Source: Cardamine occulta (lineage: Eukaryota > Streptophyta > Magnoliopsida > Brassicales > Brassicaceae). From it: a stretch of DNA of 64,000 nt. The stretch lies in NCBI GenBank assembly GCA_028015245.1, contig CM051370.1:6787160-6851159 (forward strand), written 5' to 3'. The notes beneath the pieces were generated by a model. The model searched no databases, was not told the DNA's origin, and saw only the letters and a program-made list of their open reading frames with translations. The position numbers were made by a program, and so were the translations under genes. Below, piece by piece: positions 1-11,328 of the stretch (within the stretch, counting starts at the first letter, position 1; every line of letters starts with the position of its first letter).

Positions 1-1369
1 GAATCGTATGCAACGACTCCAGTAGACCACAGTTCTTTTAACTCATATATGAGAGGTCAGAGGAAGATATCAAGACTAGTTCGCGGATGATTTGGCCCAG
101 AATTGATAATGGTTAGAAACAAATACTCCGTATTCATGCACATACCAGGGGTAAATTATAAGGAGTCAATATTACTGGCCACAACGAATGATTTTTGGAC
201 ATGCCAAATGGATTGAACCCATCCGTACACAATCCAAGATAAACGTTACGGGGTTCTTTTGCAAACCGGGGATGTTGATCTTGAAACTTTTTCCACTCCG
301 CTGCATCAGACGGATGACACATTTCTCCCTCATTTGCTTCGTGCTCGGCATGCCATCTCATTGCCGCTGGAGTCTTCTCACTCTGATACATTCTTTTTAA
401 TCTGTCAGCAATAGGCATATACCACATATGACTATATGGTACATTGGACCTACGGTTTTGCTCGTTAAGCATCCATCTTTCTGAATAACAAAATCGACAC
501 TTATCAATCTTTTCATCATCTTTCCAAAATATCATACAATTGTTGATGCAAACATCAATTGTATGACATGGGAGCCCTAAATTGCGCATCAATTTATTAG
601 CCTTGTAATGTGAACCGGTTGCTTGGTTTCCTTCAGGTAAATAATCTTTCAAAATTCCGCACATCGAATCCACTAAGTTTTCACTCATATTATGATCAGC
701 CTTATTTTGCATAATTCGAGCAGCTAAGGATAACTGCGAGTGACCTTCACGACAACCATCGTATAATGGAGTATTCGCTCCATCCAACAAGTCGTAGATT
801 TTTTTAGAATGATTTCGTACCGGTTCTTCTACATTCTGATAACTACCATCCTGATGATAGTTATCAAAACTAACGTTAACACGAAATGCATCATTCACCA
901 TATCCACATACATATCTTCTATTACATTACCCACTTCTTCATTCCCACTACTATGCGTTCTATCAACATAACTCGTTCCTAAATCCATGTCGAGTTCTTC
1001 ACCATGTTTATACCAGATATAATAATCTGGCATAAATCCTCTACTATACAGATGTCTGAAAACTCTTGTACCCATGATAAATTTCTCATTCTCGCAAATA
1101 ATACAAGGGCAGTGAAACATACCACGATTTCTCTGCGCAAGAGGCTGGCTATTTGCAAATGCCACAAATTGATCCACCCCCGATGTGAACTCTGCCGAAA
1201 GATTTCCCGTCGCTTCATCGAACCTCCGGTACATCCACTCACGAGAATTACCATAATTATAATTTCCAGACATAAATAAGTTGACAAACATAAATAATTT
1301 GTGTTTATAATGTCTTTTTTCCTTTCTGTTTCTACAATTGTGAGAAGAAAATTCGTGTATAATTTCCAT
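1..1369 (-). pseudogene. CACTA transposase (TNP2 family), decayed and cut by the window edge
   Basis: The product would be the CACTA transposase that cuts and moves the element in the nucleus. The 411-residue open frame starts at 1369. A more typical family start is the Met at 1273, just before a REWMYRRFDE stretch that matches the transposase-associated N-terminal domain. The zinc-binding-like CPCIICEN motif follows. The C-terminal half has the conserved TNP2 blocks DKCRFC, MRWHAEH, HPSDAAEWKKF, NVYLGLCTDGFNPFG and SLWPVILTPYNLP. The frame ends at 134, but the conserved sequence (MCMNTEYLFLT and onward) resumes in another frame at about 147 and continues to base 1. So there is a frameshift near 145, and there is also an in-frame TGA at 57-59. 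The copy is not functional as read. The DDE catalytic part lies outside the window. Confidence 0.88.
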
Positions 1370-1383
1370 GTGTTTAGCTGCAT

Positions 1384-1815
1384 TTAGCTACTGATTTGCT
1401 ACTGATTAGCGACTGCAGCCAAAATTAGGTACACCAACCACTAGATGACTTAAACGTGTTTAACTACTTTTAGCGAATGATTTTCGACCCACCGAATACA
1501 GTCGCAAATCAGTCGCTAAAAGTAAGTATGCACACACGTGGATTTCATTTCTTCTGCAGTAGGTAATCAGTAGCAAATCAGTGGGTAAATTTTCTTCATA
1601 TTTGCTACTAATTACCGACTACATTTTTTACTTCACTTTAGTCACTAAACAGTCGTAAACTTTCTACTATTTAACGACTGATTTAATAGGTCGCTAAATT
1701 CTGACTGTTTTACGACTGTTTTGAAATGTTCGTAAATCAGTCGGTAATCAGTAGCAAAACAGTCGGTAAATTTAGCTACTGCATAATCAGTAGCAACAAT
1801 CAGTAGCAAATACCC
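1384..1815. repeat. CACTA subterminal repeat array
   Basis: About 430 bases are filled with degenerate, both-orientation copies of a short motif around CAGTAGCAAATCAGTCGCTAAA, between the transposase gene and the CACTA terminus. Arrays like this are the known binding sites for the TNPA-type protein of CACTA elements. That role here is inferred from position and family. Confidence 0.8.
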
Positions 1816-1830
1816 GGTTTTGGTGTAGTG

Positions 1831-2171
1831 GCTGTTTGATTGATCGGCATCTGAAGGTTGGTACTTTGCAGAGGATTCACAGGAGTTTGAGGGTTGGAAC
1901 TCCTTGTGGTCCTATAAAGTACACGGGCACTACGATTTCCAGTGAAAAGGCCAGCAGATATCTAATCCAAATGAGAAAAGAGAGTCACTTGATTGTTAGT
2001 CAAATTTACCTGATCATTTCCTAAAGAGGTCATCTCTCTCTCGATGGTATTGAGTTTTGTGGACAGATCGGTCATGGGCCAAGTGATTCCTGAAAGAGAC
2101 TTCTGGATGGTAGCGATAGTGGCAGGATCATTGTTGAGACCGGTATGGTCTCCACCATTACTACCAGCCAT
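1831..2171 (-). pseudogene. N-terminal gag of an LTR retrotransposon, interrupted by the CACTA element
   Basis: A frame starting MAGSNGGDHTG at 2171 reads leftward with a helical, T/N/L-rich character (LSTKLNTIEREMTSLGNDQ). It continues past one in-frame stop (1962-1964) with a polar S/P/Q/N-rich sequence up to 1831, where the CACTA terminus begins. It lies just downstream of a primer-binding-like site and an LTR, the expected place of gag. No capsid domain is reached, so the superfamily is not certain. Confidence 0.6.
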
Positions 2172-2233
2172 GATGAATTTGGTGAGGAGAACTGTTATGA
2201 AATGGTAGATTTGTACCTTGAATGTCTGATTCT

Positions 2234-2253
2234 CCCCACAGACAGTGCTAAAA
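2234..2253 (-). other. Degenerate primer-binding site of the 1831-2750 LTR element
   Basis: On the minus strand, directly after the LTR end (...CCACA), lies TTTTAGCACTGTCTGTGGGG. This resembles the plant LTR-element primer-binding site TGGCGCCGTCTGTGGGG with several substitutions. Confidence 0.55.
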
Positions 2254-2750
2254 TGTGGATGTTGGATTCCAAACCCAATAATATATTGAATTATTTAAAG
2301 AAATAAAATAGACTTTGCTTAAGATAGTGATGTAAAACAGAAAATAGATTTGCTAAAGGAAAAGTGTAAAATTGTCTATATTGATTTCGAGTAGCAAAAA
2401 TATTGACCCCCATACATGACCATGAGAGTCTATATTTATACACAAATTAAGGATTAAATGCTAAGAAAAAATACTAAAAAATTCTATAATTCTCCTTTAA
2501 TCCGTCGGTTTTGATTTGGTCTTAATGTTGTAACATCTCGTACTTTGAATGATTTTCTTCTTCAGCCCACAGATTCACCTCGTTTTGTGGACACTCCTTG
2601 CTTCGCTTGCTCCTTCCTTCTTCGAGGCTTCACTACTGGTCGGACCCCAGTTTACTCCATCGAGCCCTCGTACGGTTTGCCAATCCTTTCTTGCTCCGAA
2701 CTGACCCAGTCTTTACTTTGATCTGCTTAAGTGGTTGACACGTGTCATGA
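2254..2750 (-). repeat. LTR (minus-strand element), approximate right end
   Basis: The left end starts TGTGG next to the primer-binding site. A TATA box (TATAAATATA, minus strand) lies at about 2431-2441. The right boundary is placed at TGACACGTGTCA near 2738-2750, because the neighbouring sequence to the right belongs to another, plus-strand element. Only one LTR is in the window. Confidence 0.5.
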
Positions 2751-2788
2751 TTGGAGAGAGTGGATCCTTGGTGCGGATCCGGTATCAA

Positions 2789-3131
2789 AAACTTCCAAGG
2801 GAACACTTTCAAACAAAACTATAGAAACCACCAAAATCTCTCATACCAGAACACTAATGTGGAGAACCCTCAAGACCAAGTCTATCCTCCACAACAAAAT
2901 CAAGGCGAAGGATACCAACCTATACCATTTGTTAATTATAAACATTTGCAATTTCAAGGTAACCAAGGCGGATTCCAAGTAAAACCTTCATTTGTGCCTA
3001 ACTTCCAACAAAGGTTTCAACCAAAGCCTCAATTCTCCAACCAAGGAAACTCTTACATTCAACCCCTTCCTCAAGACAATAAGATGAATGCAACGTTGAA
3101 GCGAATCTTAGAGGGGCAAACTAAGGGATGA
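2789..3131 (+). pseudogene. Athila-like gag C-terminal fragment
   Basis: The translated frame contains NENPQDQVYPPQ-type sequence (here NVENPQDQVYPPQQ), with Q/P/F-rich flanks that closely match the gag tail of the two Athila-like elements at 44.6 and 54.2 kb. The capsid part is absent, so the fragment is 5'-truncated. It ends at a TGA (3129-3131), beyond which a related frame continues with N/E-rich sequence. It is a nucleic-acid-binding gag tail by family, and non-functional here. Confidence 0.7.
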
Positions 3132-4230
3132 GATTCACTTCAACGTTGCGATGATATCCTCACAAATAATGAGAATGAGCATGAAAGAGATGTAGAAGAA
3201 CTCACTAGACTTCTCTATGGTGTGGATGATGAAGGCTTGGTTAGTCGAAGTGAAGCTAAAGTAGAAGTGAGCACTAGGGAAGAAGACATGGTTCTCATGG
3301 TTGAAAAGAAAGAAGCACTGAGAGTTCAGATTTCTCCTTATGAGCCTCCAATTCCATTTCCCGGGAGAGTTCTCACCAAGGCCAAAAAATATATTTTCAA
3401 ACTTCAAAGCTAGCATGAGCAATATATGGGTACCTTTGCCTCCTATGAATATCTTCCTCCAAGTTCCTCTCCATGTAGAATTCATTGAAGTTATTCTAGA
3501 AAACCGAGAGAAAGTGGAAGAAGTCATGGAAGCTCTTAAACCACCAAGTGATACACCGCTTGCACCAAAGAGTATACCAAAGCTTGAAGATCCTTATACA
3601 TTCATAATATCTTGCTCTGCTGGAGATTTGAAAGTTGATAGTGCTTTGTGTGACTCGGTGCTAGTGTAGATGTGATGTCGCTTGAGATGATGGGATCAAG
3701 GAGATGAAAAGTATTCTTTTTTAATCACTTACGCGGATGCTTCTTCGAAACCTCAAGTTGGGTTGATTGAGGACTATCCTCTTAAGATTGGAGATTGCTT
3801 AGTCCCAATGGACTTCATGGTGGTAGATAGAGGGAGACCAGATAATCTTCCACTCATTCTTGGAACTCCATTCCTCACTACCACGAGAACAAGCATCGAT
3901 TTCCCAAACAAAAAAGCAATTCTCATCCATGTGAATCACAAAGTGTCTTATCCAATCAAGCCTTTCTCTACAAAATTTTGTGGAACTATTACCAATGAAT
4001 ATTTGGAAAGGAAGGAAGAGCTCACAGTCTTGAATGTGAAGAATCAATTTGAGGAGTTTGATGAGAGGTTCTTTGATAATAGTGATAGCTTAGATGCTTT
4101 ATTTGATGAGCCAAAGATGGTGGATCCACCAAAAGAGCTTAAGAAAGGCAAGAAGTTTCATTATGGTCACCAATCATCATCCATTATCACCTTGCATACG
4201 GTTAGTCACATTGAAAATGATATAGAGTGA
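3132..4230 (+). pseudogene. Athila-like gag/protease region, frameshifted
   Basis: Frames at 3222-3413, 3340-3669 and 3763-4230 together cover the linker before protease (PYEPPIPFPGRVL) and the aspartic protease domain. The catalytic motif region is seen as CDS followed, in the next frame, by GASVDVMSL, so one base is missing exactly at the active-site Asp-Leu-Gly at about 3654. Downstream are the LILGTPFLTTTRTSIDF block and an acidic tail ending at 4230. No reverse transcriptase, RNase H or integrase follows. The element is thus non-autonomous or internally deleted. Confidence 0.7.
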
Positions 4231-6095
4231 AAGAACAAGAGAAAAGGTACTTCCAAACCTTTCTCCTAGGCTAGAGTAATTTTTGCACTGGGTTTACAAG
4301 AGAAATAACCTAATTTCATCAAGGAGTTCATGACAAAGGTTCTTAAGATTGAACTTACCGATTGCGGACCAAGCTCCAAGGACGGAATCAACTCCACAAC
4401 TCACATGCCATTCTCCTTCCCATCAATGGACTCACCCGAGTTCATCTCTTCAAACTAATGTACCATTCACCAATTTTTATATAGTTTTCTTTCTCTAGTT
4501 TTGAGTATTTTTGTTTTTGTTGGTCTCTTCCTTGATTTATTCTCACACGGAGATGGTGTGAAATAAGTTTGTGGGAGATACATGTTATCTAATGTTGTGT
4601 TTTGTTTTTATTGTATTTCTTTGAGACATTGCATTGTGAATACTTATATTTTCAAGAAAAATAAAAAATTTGAAAAACACAAAAAAGCATGTAGTATTAT
4701 TTGAATAATAAGATTAGTTTAGAAGCATTTATATTTGCATATGAATTTGGGATATTCACCTTGTAGAAGTTCATTCTTAGGATTAAGATCGTCGCCCTTA
4801 GTCATGGTTATTTTTTGTTTGAGCATCTTTGAAAAAATGAAAAAATCATGTTTGGATCTTTGCATCGTTCAAAATACAACTTCTACTTTTGTGAAGCTTT
4901 CATGATCTTTGAAGTATCTCTATGAACTTGGACTTAACATGAATATAATTCTCGCTTAGGGTGATTTGAATATATTCTCATGGTAGACTATAAGTCACAT
5001 TTGTGTTTTCTTATTCATTTTTACCACCCTTGTGCTAACCCAAATGGCCATTATCACATTTAGAGGTGTTCCCCTACCTTTAACCTTAACCATTTCTTTC
5101 AAACCCTTTGATTGATTTGATGATTGAGTCCTTTTGTTGACAATGCTATGATTATGTAAAAACTTGAGAGTATCGGGAACAACAAAGGATTAACTCTCGT
5201 TTTAGCTAGGAATGGTAAGTCTATCAATTAGGATGGGAATGAAAGACTTGAATGGTTAGATTAGGTAGTTAGTTTGGGTGTTGGAAAAGAAATAAAAGAA
5301 AAGGCGAAAAGCAAAGCTTGATCAATGTTATAAAAAAGAGTCCCTAGGAAAACTAACTAATCAGCCTAAAATCTCTAAGTCTCAAGTTTGAAAAAAAGAA
5401 AAGAAAAATGTAGCTTCCCAAATATTGTACAAAGAAATAAGTGTAGGGAGCTAAAATAAGCAAATAAAAGATATAAAAAATAGCTAACTGTTGAATAAAA
5501 AGATTTTCCCTAAGAGACTAAGAAAAGAGATTGATCATGGGGATGAGTGTTAAAAATATCAAAGAGTCTATTGATATGGGGGTTGAGAAGAGAATGAGAA
5601 GATTGTGAAAAGGGTAGAAACTAGGATGTGATTCATGAGATGGGGTAGAATGATGAGAGTTGAACTTTGTATGCATTAATTATTCCCCTTCTTAGATGGA
5701 TTTTTCATTTGACTAGCATTCCTATGTTTTGAAAGCAACCATCCAAAGAAAAAATCTTTTGAAACAACCTCAAAAGGCTTCAACCCAAAAGCGGTTGTGA
5801 ATGATTTGAGTTCCCTAAGCGAGACCACACTATAAACACCTTAATGAATGTTAAAGAGATGTCTTCTATTTGATTGAGAGGCTTTGCTTGAGTTTAGGGG
5901 TTGCTTTAGAAATTTGCATTGAGATGAATATGGAGAAGTACAAAAGAGTAAGATGTTTACCTATCTTTGAATACAATGTGTTTAACCTTTCATTTGATAC
6001 TTTGTGGTTTCGAATCCCCATTTTCACACTTCTTTCTCAACCACTTGTCTCTTGATGTTTGCCTGAGGATAAGCAAGAGATAAGTTTGGGGAGTT
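4231..6095 (+). mobile_element. Non-coding 3' part of the Athila-like element, ending at a polypurine tract
   Basis: No credible coding sequence; the short frame at 5870-6055 is not supported. Near the end, AAGAGATAAGTTTGGGGAG (6073-6093) has the form of the Athila/Tat polypurine tract that primes plus-strand synthesis. What follows (TTCATATATAG) would be the start of the 3' LTR, with its TG changed. Confidence 0.5.
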
Positions 6096-6560
6096 CATAT
6101 ATAGTGTTTTTACTCTCTTTTTGTTTACATTTCATCATCAATATCTTGCATTTTCATTGCATATTTAGTGTCTAGGAGCATACTTTCTTATAGTTATGGA
6201 GTTGAAGTGTACAAGAAGAGGGGTTAAATGGATCAAAAGGAAACTTTTGATGAAGAACTGAAGATCCGGCGGGCTCGTGCAGCAGCCTCATGTCATCGAA
6301 AGAGCCCAGCGGTGAAGTGCAGTGGCTAGAGGACGTCGCGGGGCAGTAGCAGTTTGATGCAACCTCTGGAGACTCGACGTAACCTTCATGATACTTTACG
6401 AGAAGCTACAATGTGGAAGAGATGTCGTGGAGCTTCAGCGGGAAACTCCAGCAGGGAAGAGACGTCGTGGAGCCAGAGCGGGATACTCCAGCAGCCAAAG
6501 GACACCGCTGCCTCCCAGCAGCTGGTTTGGGCGGCATCCAAATTAAGATACTTATATATA
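6096..6560 (+). repeat. Probable 3' LTR start with imperfect 40-bp internal repeats
   Basis: This follows the polypurine tract directly. From 6240 the base composition becomes GC-rich. Two diverged copies of a 40-base unit (GAAGAGAYGTCGTGGAGC...CTCCAGCAG) lie at about 6416-6455 and 6457-6497. The right LTR end is not recognisable. Confidence 0.4.
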
Positions 6561-6748
6561 TAATTTTGATTTATTTTGGAAAACAATTCATGTCCGTTAT
6601 AACAAATAAAATCAAAACATATACGAGAAAAGAATTATATAATTTTATTATAAACAGAATATTATTATTTAATTATTATAAAACATATGATCAAATAAAA
6701 ATGAGGGAGATAACAAAAATTAATATGGTTTAATTGAAAAACTAATCA

Positions 6749-6786
<38 letters not shown>

Positions 6787-7440
6787 GAGAGAGAGAGGGG
6801 GGGGGGGGGGGAGAGAGATTAAATTATTACCTAATATTTTTTTTTGTATTTAACAAATTAGAGAGAAATGTATTTTATTAACATCGAAAATTTGATTATA
6901 CCAATGGCAAATATATTAATAAACTTCATTTTTAATGGTTAATAGATATATGACTCTGTATCTCATGAGTTATTTTAATAGCCACATGTTATTTTGATAC
7001 GTAATAATATCATTAGTTATAATAATACATGATATTAGGTTAAATTATTTCGTTCATTCATCATTTTATTTTCTGAGAGTTTAAAAGTTAAAACAAATTT
7101 GAAGATTTTTAAAGAATAATAATGTGTAATGCAAATACGGAAACCATATCAAATATCACTAACACAGACTATAAATATATATATCCAGATATATTAACTA
7201 TTTTTTACTTTAATTAAATATAATAAAATTTCATATATTAAAATTTAATTAAGAAATATGGAAATAAACAACAATATCTGTAATGATCCAATTACTTATT
7301 TTGATTTTAAAAATAAAATAAAAAATATTTTAAATATAATATTTCATTTCAATATTTAAGACCAAAATTAGAGTCAAATTATTAAAAAATAATTGCTAAA
7401 TTTTCTTTATTGTTAATAAAATAATATTTTAAAATTTTTG
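6561..7440. other. AT-rich DNA with a G homopolymer
   Basis: No gene is seen. There is a 35-base run of G at 6751-6785, a short (AG)n stretch and a further 15 G at 6797-6811. The rest is A/T-rich. Confidence 0.8.
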
Positions 7441-8110
7441 AAAAACAAATCCGGAAAATATTTTAAAGTCTAAAAAATCTTTTAAGTTCCAAAAATTAAA
7501 GTAATGGTTTTTTAGATTCAGAAGAAACCAAAAAATCTTAAAATTATTTAAATTAATAGATAAATCTAATAATTATTATCTGAAATTATAGATGAAAATT
7601 ATATTTCACATATTCTTTCTTACGAACATTTTAATTAATTGCATATTGAAATAAAAATAAACAAATAAACTCTTCATAAAATTAAAATGTTAACATTTAA
7701 NNNNNNNNNNNNNNNNNNNNNNNNNNNNNNNNNNNNNNNNNNNNNNNNNNNNNNNNNNNNNNNNNNNNNNNNNNNNNNNNNNNNNNNNNNNNNNNNNNNN
7801 TAACATGTTAGCATAAAAGTTTCGTAAAATATTATTTTTATTTAAGAAATTTTCATTTTTAATAAACCAGCACGGTCATAAAAATATAATACATGTGAAA
7901 TATAATTTTCATCTATTATGTAAAATAATAAAGTTTAGAATTTTAAACTATTTTAGAAATTATTTTGGGTTTATTCTGAATCTAAAAAATTATTGTTTTA
8001 GTTTTTGGAACTTTAAATAATTGTGTGAAGACTTTAAAAGAATTGCGTGAATTGAGTTTTTTTTTTGGAATTTTTTAAATTATTTTTTATCAGAAAATTA
8101 AAAAACAAAT
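7440..8110. repeat. Inverted repeat flanking the assembly gap
   Basis: The left arm (about 7440-7700) and the reverse complement of the right arm (about 7801-8110) align along most of their length. Shared blocks include TTTTTTAGATTCAGAA (left 7507; right complement near 7985) and GATGAAAATTATATTTCACAT (left 7591; right complement near 7915). Arms are very AT-rich, with several small indels. This may be a foldback or terminal-inverted-repeat element whose centre was not assembled. Confidence 0.75.
7701..7800. other. Assembly gap (100 N)
   Basis: Exactly one hundred N; probably a scaffold gap of unknown true length, located at the centre of the inverted repeat. Confidence 0.99.
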
Positions 8111-8626
8111 AACAGATATTATTTTTAATCAATTTGTAGAAATTAAATGGATATAATTTAAAATTTTGTATATCGTAAATGAAGAAAAAAATAGTTTATA
8201 TATTTTTTGGATATCTTAAAAGTTTATATATTTTAATAAAAATCGATAATTTAGTTATTGTATTTTTATGGAATTTTTTCTATTATTATTGTTCTTTTAT
8301 AATTGTGAAAGACAAGAATGCTGAAATTTAACTAGGTCTACTAACCCCTCCATGACACGTAAGTCAGCCCCTGGATGTTGCTATCAGATTTTTGGCAACT
8401 TGTTATTTACGGATTTAAATTTAATATAACTGCAACTGAATATTAAATGATCGGACAATGTCTTTGGCTATATTTGCATATATTCATGATTCATGCACTT
8501 CAGGTACATTTATTTTTGTTGAAATAAAACGCAAAAAAAATAAATAAGCGTTGAGATGTGAAAGGAGTCATGACTTTAATTTCCCAGTGGTTATGAATTT
8601 AAACGTAAACGGTTCATGACCCACAA
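8111..8626. other. AT-rich intergenic DNA
   Basis: No coding, RNA or repeat signal recognised. Confidence 0.6.
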
Positions 8627-9596
8627 TTTAATTTATGACTTCTTTTTTTTTTTTTTTGATAAAGGATTTTTTATTAAAATTATGCAGCAAAAGAAGAGAT
8701 TAAGCAGCTTAAGTAAAAAATGAGAGGGACATAAAGATACTTTGATGGCAAGATTTAGACTTGAAGGTTATCGAATCCGGGACGAGGTGGTACTTGTGAT
8801 ATTTCGGCTTGGGACACATTTTATTTGGCAGTTTTCTGGTTGTTAAATATTATTGGATGGGTTACTTTTTATTGGCATTGGAAACACATCACATTGTGGC
8901 AGGGTAACATCTTCTTCACTCACCTAAGGATGATGTTGGTGGCTATAGAAACAAACGGGGGAGATAGATACCATTAACCGTTTGGTGCTAAGACGGCCGA
9001 GCTATGCAACGAGCCGGAGAGAGGGTCAAAACCCGAGAACCCACACATTTCTCGATGACCCAACTCAAGTAAACAAAGCCACCACACAATGTTGAGGGTT
9101 AAGACCCAACAAGCATCCATACGAGAAACCAGAGAACCCTTGATCTAACTCGTATACTCAACCATTACAAGCATCTCAATTGCAAACTAGAGCCTAGCAA
9201 ACCGAAAAGGGAGAGAACCAATTCTTACCAGAGACAAGTAACTGCAAGGCAGAGAGGGCGATATACACACCACAACTAGTAGAGCAAGAGGTGGTAGAAG
9301 GTGCACAGCTAAGAGTGAGGCACTGTGAACTATGCACCTATCTACTGCCAAACCAACTGGTTAAAAGGAGGAAACCTCCCCAACAATTTAACTTGCATGA
9401 AGTAAAGTGACACAACCCCATTGTCGAGCTCAGACAGAGGTGATTCCAAAATGTGAAGGCAAGGAAAGAGGAAAGAGTGCCAATGGCGAGTCATAACCCA
9501 AACTGTAGGAGTCACCATTCGCACCAATCAAGCCACTGGAAGGTGCAAGAAAAAGAGAAAGAAGCACCTTGACAAAATCTTGAGGATGCGACCCCC

Positions 9597-10825
9597 TGAT
9601 GTGTTGTGTTTATTGTGTTCTAAACAATTTCTTTTGTCTCTTATTTTGAGTCTTTTGTTTTGCTTGAGTCTGTTTTGCTACCGTTTTGTCGTGTTTCGAG
9701 TCGTGTCTAAGTTGCCGGAATACATGGTTGAGATTTGGAGCTTTTAGCTGCATTTTGGATCAAAAGGAGCGAGATAAAAGACTTGGAGCAGATTCTGTTT
9801 AATCCTTTCTAAAATCTGTTGAAATCTGCAAAAGTCTGTCAAAAATCCACTGAAGCCTGATTGAAGTCTATAGAAGTTTGCAAACTATGTCCTGAAGTCC
9901 GTTTAAATTTGATGACCACGACCTAACTTTCCTCTTTTCTAAAATTTGGCTATTTTCCATTTTTCTTTATTATTATTTTATTTTCCTTTATTTTGTAAGG
10001 GGATAAATATCCCTAAACCCTAGGATTATGGGAAATTCTCTTTTACGCTTCTCTTTGGATTATTCACGCCTCCTTCTCTACACTTCATTTGATTCAAGTT
10101 ATATTTTCTATTCAGACCTCTTTAGATTTTTATTATATTGGATCATGAGTTCTTCTTTATTACCTTGTTGTTTCTCTGTTTTCATGTCTAAGTAGTCTCA
10201 TAGTTAGGTTTTAGGGTTTCAAAGGGATATATGAATCACTGAATCAGACATAAATAGGGTTTTATCATGTGTTGTCTTCATCTAACGTTGTTCTCATTGC
10301 TTAGGCTAAACTGATCACTTAGTCTCTGATTTAGGGTTTAATCTCTATTCATCAAAAGTGTTAAATATTGCTTGAGAAAACATAGGTGACCGGATTATCC
10401 TTACCCAATGAAAGTTGATGCTAAAGCAATCCGTGAACAAATTGAACATGCTCTCTAAAGCTTGTTCAAATGACAGCTTAGAATCTTAGGTTGTTAGATA
10501 AAGTGATTGATACCACGATAGTGGATTACATTCATGTTTGAGTTCAAGATTGTGCTTATATGTTCCATGAATAATTGTCTAGTTCATGATCTCTGGTTTC
10601 CTGTGAATATCCCAAAAGTCTGATGCTTTTAATTCATAAATTTACATCGTTTAGTTATTTTCTCATTCAAATTATAAACAAAACCCATATCATTGTCTTA
10701 GCTTAGTTTCACTCTCAAAGAATCGTAGTGTAATCTTGGTCTCTGTGGATTCGATCCCGTTTATACTACTGTGATTGCTTATGCACTTGCAGTCTTCTCT
10801 TTGGGGTTAAAACTCTTTAGTATCA
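9597..10825 (+). repeat. LTR of an Athila/Tat-like retrotransposon (plus strand)
   Basis: It starts TGAT (9597) and ends ATCA (10825), 1229 bases, with the primer-binding site right after it. It has the usual sequence character of these LTRs (ATAAATATCCCTAAACCCTAGG near 10003, GGATTCGATCCC near 10748). Only this 5' LTR was found; the matching 3' LTR is missing, so the element is truncated. Confidence 0.7.
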
Positions 10826-10831
10826 AGTTTT

Positions 10832-10847
10832 TGGCCCCGTTGTCGGA
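10832..10847 (+). other. Primer-binding site (tRNA-Asp type, mutated)
   Basis: TGGCCCCGTTGTCGGA lies seven bases past the LTR end. It differs at few positions from TGGCGCCGTTGCCGGG, the complement of the plant tRNA-Asp 3' end that Athila/Tat elements use. Confidence 0.7.
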
Positions 10848-11046
10848 GACCAATTGCGTTACCTTCAAATCTAAGATTGAAATTTAGTCTAAGATTTACT
10901 AACAAAGTTCTATTTTGCTATCTTGTGTGTGTTTCAGGTGTATGCACAGAAGAAGTAAAGGCTCTGACAACCTACACTTCAGGAGCTCACGAGAGTAGAA
11001 CGAACTAACAAAAAAACTAAAAAAGACAAAGTCGAAGCTAGCCATC

Positions 11047-11328
11047 ATGGGTGCTAATCTCGAAAACCGAACACTTGCTGATGTTGTAGCTGAGACAGCT
11101 ACGCAACTTCAGAATGTGCAACAACAATATGAGCTTCAGCAGCAACAACAATGTGGTATTGGGGACATTGACACACCCCACACTTTCTACCAGAAAAGAG
11201 CTACTATTTGTCCACTGGAGATTGCAAGGCAGGACTTTGAGATCAAACCTCAGATGATTGCATTGATGAAGCAGAATGTGTTCCATAGTTTCCCAGCTGA
11301 GAATCCAATGGATCACATGAGCTCTTAA
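11047..11328 (+). pseudogene. Athila-like gag N-terminal fragment
   Basis: A 93-residue frame starts MGANLENRTLADVVAET and reaches IARQDFEIKPQMIALMKQNVFHSFPAENPMDH. This matches the start of the Athila gag capsid region, which also has a FE(I/L)K...L...F.G...(E)DP(L)DHL pattern in the elements at 45 and 55 kb. The frame stops right where the capsid domain should continue, and the sequence beyond about 11330 belongs to the retroposon. So it is a truncated remnant. Confidence 0.65.

Larger units (their letters stand above)
1..1830 (-). mobile_element. CACTA (En/Spm-type) DNA transposon, 5' end; other end outside the window
   Basis: Read on the minus strand, the sequence ending at 1830 begins CACTACACCAAAACC, the classic CACTA terminal inverted repeat. 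It is followed inward by several hundred bases of short subterminal repeats and then a TNP2-like transposase gene running off the left edge. The base triplet just outside is GCT (1831-1833). Its partner copy cannot be checked because the other end lies beyond position 1. The element interrupts a gag reading frame of an LTR retrotransposon at 1831. Confidence 0.9.
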
